A DNA stretch of 64,000 nucleotides from Bacteroidales bacterium (GTDB taxonomy: Bacteria; Bacteroidota; Bacteroidia; Bacteroidales; Tenuifilaceae): the NCBI GenBank assembly GCA_013141385.1, contig JABFRB010000028.1, positions 1 to 64,000 of the forward strand, in the 5' to 3' direction. The notes under the pieces were generated by a model. It saw nothing but the letters and a program-made list of their open reading frames with translations, was not told the DNA's origin and did not search any database. A program made the translations under genes and the position numbers. Shown in pieces: positions 8,593 through 17,863 of this stretch (position 1 is its first letter; every line of letters starts with the position of its first letter).

Positions 8593-8710
8593 ATCGCTAA
8601 GTCACAAAGAAATTCAAAAGAGATATCAGAGTATAATTAATGGGCTAAAGAAAATTTTGAGGTGCTGGAAAAAAATCTTTGTGTAATACTTTGAGAACCT
8701 TTGTGTAATA
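8584..8710. repeat. Inverted repeat, 'CACGCAAAG' family copy
   Basis: TTTCACGCTAAATCGCTAAG..CACAAAG (8583-8610) is imperfectly complementary to TCTTTGTGTAATACTTTGAG and CTTTGTGTAATAG (about 8676-8711). It belongs to the same family as 5414-5523 and starts at the very end of the CHAT gene. It may act as a terminator-like structure. Confidence 0.5.
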
Positions 8711-8866
8711 GCTATTCAAAAAAGTCACAAAAATCCACCAAAAAGATTACCGAACCATTGTAAAATCAAATCCACTAAATATAATTTATATAGACTTTAT
8801 CTATTTTATATAATAATTACCCCTGTGGATTCTTTGTAATGTTAATACCTCCCTGGTGAGAAGTCA

Positions 8867-9739
8867 TTAATCACTGAGTTTCTTTAAAATACGCTTGGCC
8901 TTTTTGTAGTTATAATCATTGCCATCTACGATAGCCCGAAAAGTATTAATTGCTTTTTCTTTATCTCCAATTTTTAGGTAGCAAAGTCCTAGATACCATC
9001 TTGCTTGAGGAAAATAATCAAGTTTGCTCTGGTTATTAAGAACCTGTTCGAGGTAGTCGGCTGCTACGCTATATTTGCCAACCTCCATTAGAGCCAATCC
9101 AATGAATAAGTTTCGCTCAACTTCAATAGTTACGGATGATGGCAAATCTTTTAAAAGTAGTAGAGCATTTGTATACTCCCCATCCATATATTTCTGCTTG
9201 GCAATACTAAAAGAGTTGCTATTGATCATGTAACCAGAATAATCGTATGGGGCATAATATTTTGCGTAAAGGCTATTCTCCAACGAATCGTTGGGTTGAA
9301 AATAATACGCAATCCCACCTCCCGAGATAATTAGTACCGCAATAGAAGCAGCAACTAGCCAATATTTAAGTTTTCTATTTATAGAAAAAGTCCGAGTGGT
9401 GCTAGGATGTTCTTTGGCGGATACGTAGTTTCTATAAGCCTCTTCTAGTTTCTCCTTAAGTATAAGATTTTCAATAGAATTATTTATTTCTCTTTGTAGG
9501 TAGACCTCCTTCGAGAGTTCTAACCTCTTTTTTAGCGTGTGTTCAAATTCAACCCTTTGAGATGGTGATAATTCATTATCAGCATATTGATGCGTTTCTA
9601 CCTTAATTTTTTCTTCCTCGTATATTTTTGCTAAATATCCATCGGCGAGTATTTCATCCGCAACAATAGACATTTGTTCCAGAGGAAGTGTGTTGAGTAG
9701 AAAAGCAATAATCGTATCTCTATCAATCGGTAAGGTCAT
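8867..9739 (-). CDS. Single-pass membrane TPR protein (anti-sigma-like N-terminus)
   Basis: A 290-residue protein with a cytosolic helical N-terminus containing YADNELSPSQRVEFEHTL, reminiscent of the region before the membrane segment in Bacteroidota anti-sigma-like proteins. No zinc-binding Cys/His pair is seen. A membrane segment lies near residues 128-148 (YWLVAASIAVLIISGG), and about three TPR repeats occupy 165-285. The gene is convergent with the CHAT protease. Similar gene pairs in Bacteroidota often include an ECF sigma factor, but none is found here. It is probably a membrane scaffold working with the CHAT-TPR protein; that is inference from position and shared TPR architecture. Confidence 0.75.
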   Translation of the reverse strand: MTLPIDRDTIIAFLLNTLPLEQMSIVADEILADGYLAKIYEEEKIKVETHQYADNELSPSQRVEFEHTLKKRLELSKEVYLQREINNSIENLILKEKLEEAYRNYVSAKEHPSTTRTFSINRKLKYWLVAASIAVLIISGGGIAYYFQPNDSLENSLYAKYYAPYDYSGYMINSNSFSIAKQKYMDGEYTNALLLLKDLPSSVTIEVERNLFIGLALMEVGKYSVAADYLEQVLNNQSKLDYFPQARWYLGLCYLKIGDKEKAINTFRAIVDGNDYNYKKAKRILKKLSD

Positions 9740-10380
9740 AATTCATAGTTGTTTTTACCCAAGCAATATACAAATAATATTTATAACAATAAAATATTTA
9801 TAAAAACGAATAAATAATGTTTTTGTGTAAATAAAAACAACACTTAAAAGGCATTCAAATTCAAAGAGTCAAATAATTTAGGTGTTAAGGCTATATTTTT
9901 ATGTGATGTAGAGAAAATACTTCAAGTGAACAAACATAAATCTATGCTTTTTTGTTGTATCCTGAGTATTTTTACTCCGTTTTCTTTTGATATTGCTACT
10001 CTCACTTGAATTCTTTAGCAAACCACTTATGCGTTCAACCTTAATATTTACAATGTGTTGCGATAATACCGATTGGAAATATGTAATAGTCCAATTTCGG
10101 CTCCGCCTCATGGACTAAACATATTTATCCATCGGCATTTACCAATTTAATAAATTCAAAAGATTGGACTATTTTGAATTTAAGATTGGTATAAAATATC
10201 GCGAAATGCGAAGGAAAACTCAACTGCTGGGTTTAATCTTCTATTTATCAACAAATTACCCCAACAAATATGAAACTGATTTTTAATTTGAATAAACATT
10301 TTCGTTTGAAGGGTTGATAATATTTAAATGTCTGATTTGAGTATAAGCATAGTATTTATCTATATTTTTATTCATAAAAG
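9740..10380. other. Gene-poor 640-bp stretch with palindromes
   Basis: No convincing gene. A 70-codon minus-strand frame (9899-10111) is low in complexity and motif-free. The stretch contains the inverted repeats annotated at 10085-10190. The promoter of the membrane TPR gene should lie just above 9740, in a very AT-rich run, but no clean -7 box could be placed. Confidence 0.4.
10085..10190. repeat. Nested inverted repeats, possible cruciform or small palindromic element
   Basis: An 11-bp perfect inverted repeat (AATAGTCCAAT at 10085-10095, ATTGGACTATT at 10163-10173) overlaps a second, longer one whose arms at 10141-10161 and about 10172-10190 share ACCAAT and AAATTCAAAA with their complements. 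The two stems are mutually exclusive because they share the segment 10163-10173. There is no flanking T-tract that would make it a simple terminator. Confidence 0.55.
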
Positions 10381-11142
10381 TTACAATCTTATTGCAGTTA
10401 CGCTTAGTGTTGTTTTGCAATCCTCTTTGTACATCATCTTGGTATCAAAATGCCAGCTCCAACCCTTTTTTTCAATTCCCTCTGAAATGGTTGTATATAC
10501 AGTAGGTTTTGAACCTATAAGTTTACCATCCTCATCATGGTATTCCTCCTCATAATCAAAAATTAGCACAGATTTTCCGATAGGTAGCATTTCTATATGC
10601 TTTTTTTGAATTTCTTCAGTTATAACTATTGCTTGAGCATCTGTTAATTTTACTTTTTTTGCAAGATAATCTGTTAGAATTATACTTAGCTGGCTAAGCA
10701 GATTAACCGATACAATCATATCCTCAGAAAAGATAGGCGGTTTTATTGTTGAGATTCGCTGAATAAACTCATTCCCCTCAAAGTCCTTCTTTTTCTGATT
10801 ATAGATTAAATCTACAATACCTCCAGTTATATCAATCGTTTCGAACTCAACATTCTTATATCTTGAATATTTATTAATGATTTGATTGGGATGGATTATA
10901 TCTGTAAGTATAATTCTTTCACATCTTTCTATAAGAAATTGCATTGGCACATCAAGCAACCAGCCACTTCCTAGGATTCTAATCGATTTGGGATGTTGGT
11001 CTTTTACTGCTAACTGAATATACTCGCTCGATTTTACCAAATGGCTTTGCCATCCTCCCTCCTCGCGCAGCATCCGACGCATAATGCCTGACTGCCCTGA
11101 GAGAAAACCCATACGGGAATTCCTAAACCATTCTTTAATCAT
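10381..11142 (-). CDS. Putative class I SAM-dependent methyltransferase-like protein
   Basis: A 253-residue protein with a Rossmann-type nucleotide-binding pattern: IRILGSGWLLDVP (glycine-rich loop, about residues 54-66), then an acidic strand end at IILTDI, then VEFETIDITG. This is the layout of class I methyltransferases. The N-terminus (RNSRMGFLSGQSGIMRRMLRE) and C-terminus are not recognised. No catalytic NPPY-type motif is seen, so the substrate cannot be guessed. It lies 79 bp downstream of lepA, beyond a terminator, so read-through from lepA should be limited. Fold assignment is moderately secure; function is unknown. Confidence 0.6.
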   Translation of the reverse strand: MIKEWFRNSRMGFLSGQSGIMRRMLREEGGWQSHLVKSSEYIQLAVKDQHPKSIRILGSGWLLDVPMQFLIERCERIILTDIIHPNQIINKYSRYKNVEFETIDITGGIVDLIYNQKKKDFEGNEFIQRISTIKPPIFSEDMIVSVNLLSQLSIILTDYLAKKVKLTDAQAIVITEEIQKKHIEMLPIGKSVLIFDYEEEYHDEDGKLIGSKPTVYTTISEGIEKKGWSWHFDTKMMYKEDCKTTLSVTAIRL

Positions 11143-11168
11143 ATCAATTGAATAAAAAATACAAAGGA

Positions 11169-11198
11169 ATAAAAAATCCGGCTCAACTAGCCGGATTT
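11169..11198 (-). terminator. Terminator after lepA
   Basis: Stem AAATCCGGCT / AGCCGGATTT with a five-base loop, and a run of T on the minus strand after the stem. It lies about 25 bp beyond the lepA stop. Confidence 0.8.
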
Positions 11199-11221
11199 AA
11201 ATGAATCCAATATCTTTCTAA

Positions 11222-13009
11222 TTAATCCATTTTAAGAACTGCAAGGAATGCCTCCTGAGGAACTTCAACCGTTCCAATCTGGCGCATACGTTTCTTACCT
11301 TTCTTCTGCTTCTCCAACAGCTTACGCTTACGGGTTATATCACCACCATAGCACTTTGCAGTAACGTCTTTACGTAAAGCCTTAACGGTTTCACGAGCAA
11401 TAATTTTTGCTCCAATAGCTGCTTGAATTGCAATGTCGAATTGTTGGCGTGGAATAAGCTCACGTAACTTCTCGCACATCTTACGACCAAAATCATACGC
11501 ATAATCCCGATGAATAAGCGATGACAGTGCATCAACCATCTCGCCATTAAGCAGAATATCGAGCTTAACAAGGGTTGCCGTCTGAAATCCATCGATATGA
11601 TAGTCGAACGAGGCGTATCCTCTGGAAATAGATTTTAACTTATCATAGAAATCGAAAACAATATCGCTAAGCGGTAAGCGGAAGGTCAACTCTACCCTAT
11701 CTGAAGTTAGAAATACCTGATTCTTTAGGATTCCACGTTTATCAATGCAAAGTTTCATCACCCCGCCAAGATACTCAGATTTAGTAATAACCTGAGCATT
11801 GATAACTGGCTCCTCAATATGATCAATTACGGTTGGAGCGGGTAATCCACTTGGATTATGAACCTCTATTATCTCTCCTTTAGTAGTATGAACTTTATAG
11901 GATACGTTGGGTACGGTTGTAATAACATCAATATCAAACTCTCTGTACAAACGCTCCTGTACAATCTCCATGTGAAGCAGACCCAAGAATCCGCAACGGA
12001 AACCAAATCCTAACGCTAGTGATGATTCGGGTTCATATGTAAGCGAGGCATCGTTCAATCTAAGTTTATCCAATGATGCGCGTAAATCTTCATATTCATC
12101 GGCATCTACAGGGTATAGGCCCGCAAAAACCATGGGTTTTACATCAGCAAAACCCTCAATAGACTTAAGACAAGGATTGACAACGTGGGTAATGGTATCA
12201 CCTACTTTCACCTCTTTTGATTCCTTGATTCCTGAGATGATATACCCAACATTCCCAGCGTTTAATGACCCTCTGGAAATTAACTTTAATCTTAAAATAC
12301 CAACCTCATCAGCCTCGTATTCTTGACCAGTATTAAAGAATTTAACTTTGTCGCCTTTTTTAATCGTTCCATTGAAAATTTTGAAATAGGCGATGATTCC
12401 ACGGAAAGGATTAAAAACAGAGTCGAAAATTAGAGCCTGTAATGGAGCGTTTGAGTCACCTTTTGGTGGCTTGATCCTTTTTATAATTTCATCCAGAATA
12501 ACTGGTACGCCTTCCCCTGTTTTTGCGCTAACCGATAATATTTCATCGCGTTTGCAACCAATAAGATCCACAATCTGATCCTTAACATCCTCAACCATTG
12601 CAGCATCCATATCGATTTTATTCACAACAGGTATAATCTCAAGATCGTGATTTAGGGCAAGGTAAAGATTTGATATGGTTTGCGCCTGAATTCCTTGAGT
12701 TGCATCAACAATAAGTAATGCCCCTTCGCAGGAAGCGATTGCCCGTGATACTTCATACGAGAAGTCGACATGACCTGGGGTGTCAATCAGGTTTAGAAGA
12801 TAATTCGACCCCTGATACATATACTCCATCTGTATTGCATGACTCTTAATGGTGATCCCCTTCTCCCTCTCCAGATCCATGCTATCCAAAACCTGATTTT
12901 GGGATTCACGCTCGGTAAGAGTGTGGGTAAGATCAAGTAATCTATCGGCAAGGGTGCTCTTCCCGTGATCAATATGGGCAATTATGCAGAAGTTCCTGAT
13001 GTTATCCAT
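11222..13009 (-). CDS. lepA: Elongation factor 4 (LepA), ribosome back-translocase GTPase
   Basis: A 595-residue translational GTPase of the usual LepA length. The G domain motifs are [15 protein letters not shown] (G1), GITIKS (G2), DTPGHVDF (G3), NKIDM (G4) and SAKTGEG (G5). The LepA-specific C-terminal domain is present with [38 protein letters not shown] and [40 protein letters not shown]4 binds stalled or mis-translocated ribosomes under ionic stress. The gene appears monocistronic, with its own -7 box and terminator. Confidence 0.98.
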   Translation of the reverse strand: MDNIRNFCIIAHIDHGKSTLADRLLDLTHTLTERESQNQVLDSMDLEREKGITIKSHAIQMEYMYQGSNYLLNLIDTPGHVDFSYEVSRAIASCEGALLIVDATQGIQAQTISNLYLALNHDLEIIPVVNKIDMDAAMVEDVKDQIVDLIGCKRDEILSVSAKTGEGVPVILDEIIKRIKPPKGDSNAPLQALIFDSVFNPFRGIIAYFKIFNGTIKKGDKVKFFNTGQEYEADEVGILRLKLISRGSLNAGNVGYIISGIKESKEVKVGDTITHVVNPCLKSIEGFADVKPMVFAGLYPVDADEYEDLRASLDKLRLNDASLTYEPESSLALGFGFRCGFLGLLHMEIVQERLYREFDIDVITTVPNVSYKVHTTKGEIIEVHNPSGLPAPTVIDHIEEPVINAQVITKSEYLGGVMKLCIDKRGILKNQVFLTSDRVELTFRLPLSDIVFDFYDKLKSISRGYASFDYHIDGFQTATLVKLDILLNGEMVDALSSLIHRDYAYDFGRKMCEKLRELIPRQQFDIAIQAAIGAKIIARETVKALRKDVTAKCYGGDITRKRKLLEKQKKGKKRMRQIGTVEVPQEAFLAVLKMD

Positions 13010-13029
13010 GCTGATTTTTAATTAGTTTG

Positions 13030-13037
13030 CAAAGATA
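13030..13037 (-). promoter_or_regulatory. Candidate -7 box (TATCTTTG) for lepA
   Basis: Perfect match to TAnnTTTG on the minus strand, about 20 bp before the lepA start. No clear TTTG at the expected -33 spacing. Confidence 0.45.
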
Positions 13038-13158
13038 TTCAAAAATCGCAAATAGAATGCCTATCGGGTTCAACTAAAGTTGACTATTATTCCTTTTTTA
13101 AAGTTCTCTTCTTTTTCCAAATAGTAAATTTTGTTTATTCGAACTCATATCAAATCTA

Positions 13159-13166
13159 TATCTTTG
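13159..13166 (+). promoter_or_regulatory. Candidate -7 box (TATCTTTG) for HAD phosphatase
   Basis: Matches TAnnTTTG 15 bp before the ATG. A TTTG lies at 13130-13133, but the 25-bp spacing is longer than the usual 19-21. Confidence 0.45.
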
Positions 13167-13181
13167 TAAAAAAGATAAGTC

Positions 13182-13886
13182 ATGTTGAATAAAATCAAGG
13201 TTATAGGTTTTGATGCAGATGATACACTCTGGGAAAATGAACCATACTACCGCGAAACTGAGGATAAATTTTGTGATCTACTAAAGGATTATTTACCAAA
13301 GAATAAGGTTGAAGAGGAACTTTTCAAAACCGAAATGAATAATCTTGAACTTTACGGTTACGGTATTAAAGCGTTTACCCTTTCGTTGATTGAAACTGCC
13401 ATTCGGATTTCGAATTCCCAGATTTCATCCTCAAAGATTAAAACAATAATTGAGATTGGGAAAGAACAAATAAATAGACCAAACCATCTACTGGATGGTG
13501 TGAATCTTGTTCTTGAAACATTAAAACCTAAATATAAACTGATTGTGGCAACAAAGGGTGATTTGCTCGATCAGGAAAGAAAACTGAATAATTCAAACCT
13601 CCTCCAGTATTTTCATCACATTGAAATTATGAGCGATAAACAGGAGGGTAACTACAAAGATCTTCTTAAGCATCTTGATATTGAGCCAGATGAATTTCTG
13701 ATGGTAGGTAACTCCCTTAAATCAGATATACTTCCAGTGCTTAACCTAGGTGGGTATGGCGTTTTCATTCCATTTCATGTAACATGGCTACATGAACGTG
13801 TTGACGAGAGTGAGGTTTCAAATCCAAGATTTTATAAGGTGGACTCTTTACATGAATTACTAAAATTGAAACTGCTTGAATTATAG
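13182..13886 (+). CDS. HAD-family phosphatase
   Basis: A 234-residue haloacid dehalogenase superfamily hydrolase. Motif I is FDADDTLWENE (nucleophile and acid/base Asp about residues 11 and 13), motif II IVATKGD, motif III around the Lys in MSDKQEGNY, and motif IV VGNSLKSDILPVLNLG with the Mg-binding Asp. A helical cap lies between motifs I and II. Its substrate, a small phosphomonoester such as a nucleotide or sugar phosphate, cannot be told. It is convergent with groEL, sharing the bidirectional terminator. Confidence 0.9.
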   Translation: MLNKIKVIGFDADDTLWENEPYYRETEDKFCDLLKDYLPKNKVEEELFKTEMNNLELYGYGIKAFTLSLIETAIRISNSQISSSKIKTIIEIGKEQINRPNHLLDGVNLVLETLKPKYKLIVATKGDLLDQERKLNNSNLLQYFHHIEIMSDKQEGNYKDLLKHLDIEPDEFLMVGNSLKSDILPVLNLGGYGVFIPFHVTWLHERVDESEVSNPRFYKVDSLHELLKLKLLEL

Positions 13887-13904
13887 AAAAAAATATGACA
13901 TTAA

Positions 13905-13933
13905 AAAAAGGAAGGCAAATTTGCCTTCCTTTT
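13905..13933. terminator. Bidirectional terminator between HAD gene and groEL
   Basis: Perfect palindrome GGAAGGCAAATTTGCCTTCC flanked by an A-run on one side and a T-run on the other, so it can end both convergent transcripts. Confidence 0.85.
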
Positions 13934-13967
13934 CTATATACTGCTAGGGCAGTGAAATATACTTTGC

Positions 13968-15635
<1,668 letters not shown>

Positions 15636-15672
15636 TTAGAAAACTATTGAAAAAATTTTCACAGAATTAATG

Positions 15673-15948
15673 TTATACAATTGCAAGGATATCTGATTGT
15701 TTCATCATTAAATAATCCTTACCATCAACGCTGATTTCAGTACCAGCATATTTTCCATAAAGAACAACGTCTTTAACCTTAACCTCCATGGTTACGTCTT
15801 TTGTTCCAGGGCCAACTGCGATAACTGTGCCTTTTTGAGGTTTTTCTTTAGCTGTATCAGGAATATAAATTCCACTTGCGGTTTTTTCTTCTGCCGCCGT
15901 TGGTTCAACAAGTACCCTGTCGGCTAATGGTTTAATCTTTACTGACAT
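15673..15948 (-). CDS. groS: Co-chaperonin GroES (Hsp10)
   Basis: A 91-residue co-chaperonin with the N-terminal [11 protein letters not shown], the mobile-loop region [18 protein letters not shown] and the family hallmark VAVGPG (here [10 protein letters not shown]), ending in the usual DILAIV. It caps the GroEL ring. It is the first gene of groESL, and upstream lies a sigma-54-type -24/-12 element rather than a CIRCE operator. Confidence 0.98.
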   Translation of the reverse strand: MSVKIKPLADRVLVEPTAAEEKTASGIYIPDTAKEKPQKGTVIAVGPGTKDVTMEVKVKDVVLYGKYAGTEISVDGKDYLMMKQSDILAIV

Positions 15949-15998
15949 TTTTACTATTGTTTAAGGTTAAACATAATCATATTTCATGGTTGCGGAAT

Positions 15999-16014
15999 AG
16001 CATAAGATATGCCA
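15999..16014 (-). promoter_or_regulatory. Candidate sigma-54 (-24/-12) promoter of groESL
   Basis: The minus strand reads TGGCATATCTTATGCT: GG and GC separated by exactly 10 bases as sigma-54 needs, matching TGGCAcg-N4-tTGCw at most positions. It would start transcription about 40 bases before the groES ATG. No TAnnTTTG box was seen closer to the gene. Confidence 0.6.
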
Positions 16015-16024
16015 AATCCTTTTA

Positions 16025-16063
16025 CTGCCGTTTTGTGCCAGAAAAATCTGCCATTTGTCGCAC
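16025..16063. promoter_or_regulatory. Direct repeats upstream of groESL promoter, candidate activator sites
   Basis: On the plus strand CTGCCGTTTTGTGCCA (16026-16041) is repeated as CTGCCATTTGTCGCAC (16049-16064), about 24 bp apart. This is the position where a sigma-54 enhancer-binding protein would bind. The sites are inferred only from the repeat. Confidence 0.4.
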
Positions 16064-16151
16064 AAGTATCTTAAAATAAATTTATTTCGAAGTGGATTTT
16101 CCGCTTAATCTCTTAATTTTAAGCAAAGGACAGCAATAAATTGGTACAAAT

Positions 16152-16182
16152 AAAAAAGTGTCAGCACATGACATCCTGACAC
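16152..16182 (-). terminator. Terminator after secG
   Basis: GTGTCAG (16158-16164) pairs with CTGACAC (16176-16182), and a T-run follows on the minus strand. It ends the activator-lptE-TPR-secG operon before groESL. Confidence 0.85.
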
Positions 16183-16203
16183 CCCTTTGATGTTGTTATT
16201 GCG

Positions 16204-16557
16204 TTAATTCTTGGATGTATCCTTTTGCGCTTGTCCTGGTTGCTGTGTTGCGTTAGGAAAATTAGGGAGAGCCGTTGGATCTTGAGTGTCCTGAATCTGT
16301 TTCTCAATTTCTGAGCGGCTTGCATTCGCTCTATCCTTTGGCATTGTAAGCGATGCTAAAAGGCTAAGTACTAAAAGGCTAACAGCTAATGTCCATGTTG
16401 CTTTTTCAAGAAAATCAGCAGTTTTACGAACGCCCATAATCTGGTTTGAACCAGCAAAGTTGGAAGCTAATCCGCCTCCTTTTGAATTCTGCACTAGTAC
16501 AATTAATACCATGAAGATGCAGACTACAATGATCAGAACTGAAATAAGAATATACAT
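16204..16557 (-). CDS. secG: Preprotein translocase subunit SecG
   Basis: A 117-residue inner-membrane protein with two membrane segments (about 2-22 and 55-75) joined by the SecG signature QNSKGGGLASNFAG and GVRKTADFLEKATW. The C-terminal ~40 residues are polar and Gln/Pro-rich, typical of Bacteroidota SecG. It stimulates SecYEG-dependent export. It is the last gene of a four-gene operon, 17 bp after the TPR gene. Confidence 0.95.
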   Translation of the reverse strand: MYILISVLIIVVCIFMVLIVLVQNSKGGGLASNFAGSNQIMGVRKTADFLEKATWTLAVSLLVLSLLASLTMPKDRANASRSEIEKQIQDTQDPTALPNFPNATQQPGQAQKDTSKN

Positions 16558-16574
16558 CGCTTTGGTGTTTACGT

Positions 16575-17312
16575 TTATTTATTATCTTTTTCTATTTTCG
16601 AAATTTGACCCGCAAAGTAACTACTTTTTTCCGGATATTTCAAACTTAATTTTTCATAAATTGAAATTGCTTTATCAATATGTCCTTGTGAAAGGTATAT
16701 CTTTGCTATTGGTTCAGTAATTAAATCCTCTGGTTCTGCGAGTGATTTTAATGAAATATCTTCTTGATTTTCGGGTACAACTTGTGGTGGCTTAAGCCGA
16801 GGATTACTCTCAATGAACTGTGCTATTAAATCGTCATTAGTTAATGATTTACTAGATGTGCCATTGAAATTTTCGGATTCCTGAGATATAATTGAAAATT
16901 CATCGGTGCTTTCCGATTCGCCTATATCTAGTAGTTCCTGGCTAGAAATGGGTGTTTCGATATTTTTTGAATGATCACTTATATCAACTAATAGTCCATT
17001 TATATTCTGGGAATCTTCAATTAAAACAAAAGATGATTCCGACTCATTTGATGAAACTGAAATATCATTAGAAGGTTTAACTAATGGATTTAGAACAAAG
17101 AAAAGTTGACGACGATCCGGCAGCAATGCAGCTCCTTTATAGAGTTGTTCCTCAAAAGTTGAAGGTTTATTTATTCTCAGGTTTTTCAAGTATAAAACCC
17201 TTGCAGCATGAAAATAGGGATACTTTTCAACAACCGATGCGATATAATTGCATGTCTCAGCATTCATCATTTTCGATGAATCTAAGCGACTATAGAACGT
17301 TTCTTTCTCCAT
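16575..17312 (-). CDS. Conserved TPR-like hypothetical protein of the lptE-secG operon
   Basis: A 245-residue protein. The N-terminus (MNAETCNYIASVVEKYPYFHAARVLYLKNL) and C-terminus (IAKIYLSQGHIDKAISIYEKLSLKYPEKSSYF) are helical and TPR-like; the middle (about 80-175) is Ser/Glu-rich and probably disordered. There is no signal peptide or membrane segment. It sits between lptE (5-bp gap) and secG (17-bp gap), so it may assist envelope biogenesis or Sec export. That is inferred from position only. Confidence 0.75.
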   Translation of the reverse strand: MEKETFYSRLDSSKMMNAETCNYIASVVEKYPYFHAARVLYLKNLRINKPSTFEEQLYKGAALLPDRRQLFFVLNPLVKPSNDISVSSNESESSFVLIEDSQNINGLLVDISDHSKNIETPISSQELLDIGESESTDEFSIISQESENFNGTSSKSLTNDDLIAQFIESNPRLKPPQVVPENQEDISLKSLAEPEDLITEPIAKIYLSQGHIDKAISIYEKLSLKYPEKSSYFAGQISKIEKDNK

Positions 17313-17317
17313 TTACA

Positions 17318-17857
17318 TTACCAATTTGCAACTGAACTATTAAAAATTTCGTCAACAATCTTATCAACTATCGTTTTAACAAGTGCCTGTTCAACCGATG
17401 AAAACTCTTGCTCTCCACCAAAGTCTTCAAATTGAGAGATGGTCTTATCGAAATTGTACTTACTATCCTTTACATTTTCGTACTTAACCTTTATAGAAAT
17501 AGTTAACCTATTCTTTGCAGCTACCTCATTTCCCTGTATCGCAATGGGTGAGGTTAAATAGCTAGTTATTTGACCGGAAAATTGTAAATCGCCATTTTCC
17601 TTTACCAGATTTAAACTAGTTTGTGTTATAAATCTATCTTTTAAAGCTTCTGTAAAAATCCGACTGAGTGAAGGATTCACAAGACTTGCATAGTTCTGGA
17701 AGTATTCAACGCTAACCGTTTTAATGTCAGGAGATATTGAAGCCCCAGTAAATGAATACTGTATTCTGCAACTTGAAATTGGAATAATCACTAATCCCAC
17801 AAATGTTAGAATCGACATTGATCTACTAAAAAAGAATTTCCTAATTATAGTCATCAT
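17318..17857 (-). CDS. lptE: LptE-family LPS-assembly lipoprotein
   Basis: A 179-residue lipoprotein with a signal peptide ending in the lipobox region ISSC. The body has the pattern of Bacteroidota LptE: YSFTGASI..D.KTVSVEYFQNYA, LSRIFTEALKDRF, LVKENGDLQFSGQITSY and AAKNRLTISIKVKYEN. LptE plugs the LptD barrel in the outer membrane and helps deliver LPS to the surface. It follows the sigma-54 activator gene by 6 bp. Assignment rests on pattern recognition of a weakly conserved family. Confidence 0.82.
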   Translation of the reverse strand: MMTIIRKFFFSRSMSILTFVGLVIIPISSCRIQYSFTGASISPDIKTVSVEYFQNYASLVNPSLSRIFTEALKDRFITQTSLNLVKENGDLQFSGQITSYLTSPIAIQGNEVAAKNRLTISIKVKYENVKDSKYNFDKTISQFEDFGGEQEFSSVEQALVKTIVDKIVDEIFNSSVANW

Positions 17858-17863
17858 AATTTC

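Noticed and set aside
5621-9739. TPR-CHAT protein as part of a CRISPR (Csx29-like) system
   Set aside because: No cas gene or CRISPR array in the window, and this protein has a signal peptide and membrane anchor, unlike a cytosolic Cas partner.
9899-10111. 70-codon minus-strand frame
   Set aside because: Low-complexity basic sequence in a gene-poor stretch, no recognisable domain or start context.
10328-10555. 75-codon plus-strand frame
   Set aside because: Mostly antisense to the methyltransferase-like gene at 10381-11142, which has a clear Rossmann motif.
16035-16064. Alternative sigma-54 alignments (TGGCAG..., TGGCAC...) upstream of groES
   Set aside because: The GG to GC spacing is off by one or more bases, which sigma-54 does not tolerate; only the element at 15999-16014 fits.
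15949-16200. CIRCE/HrcA operator for groESL
   Set aside because: The 9-bp inverted repeat with 9-bp spacer was looked for and not found.
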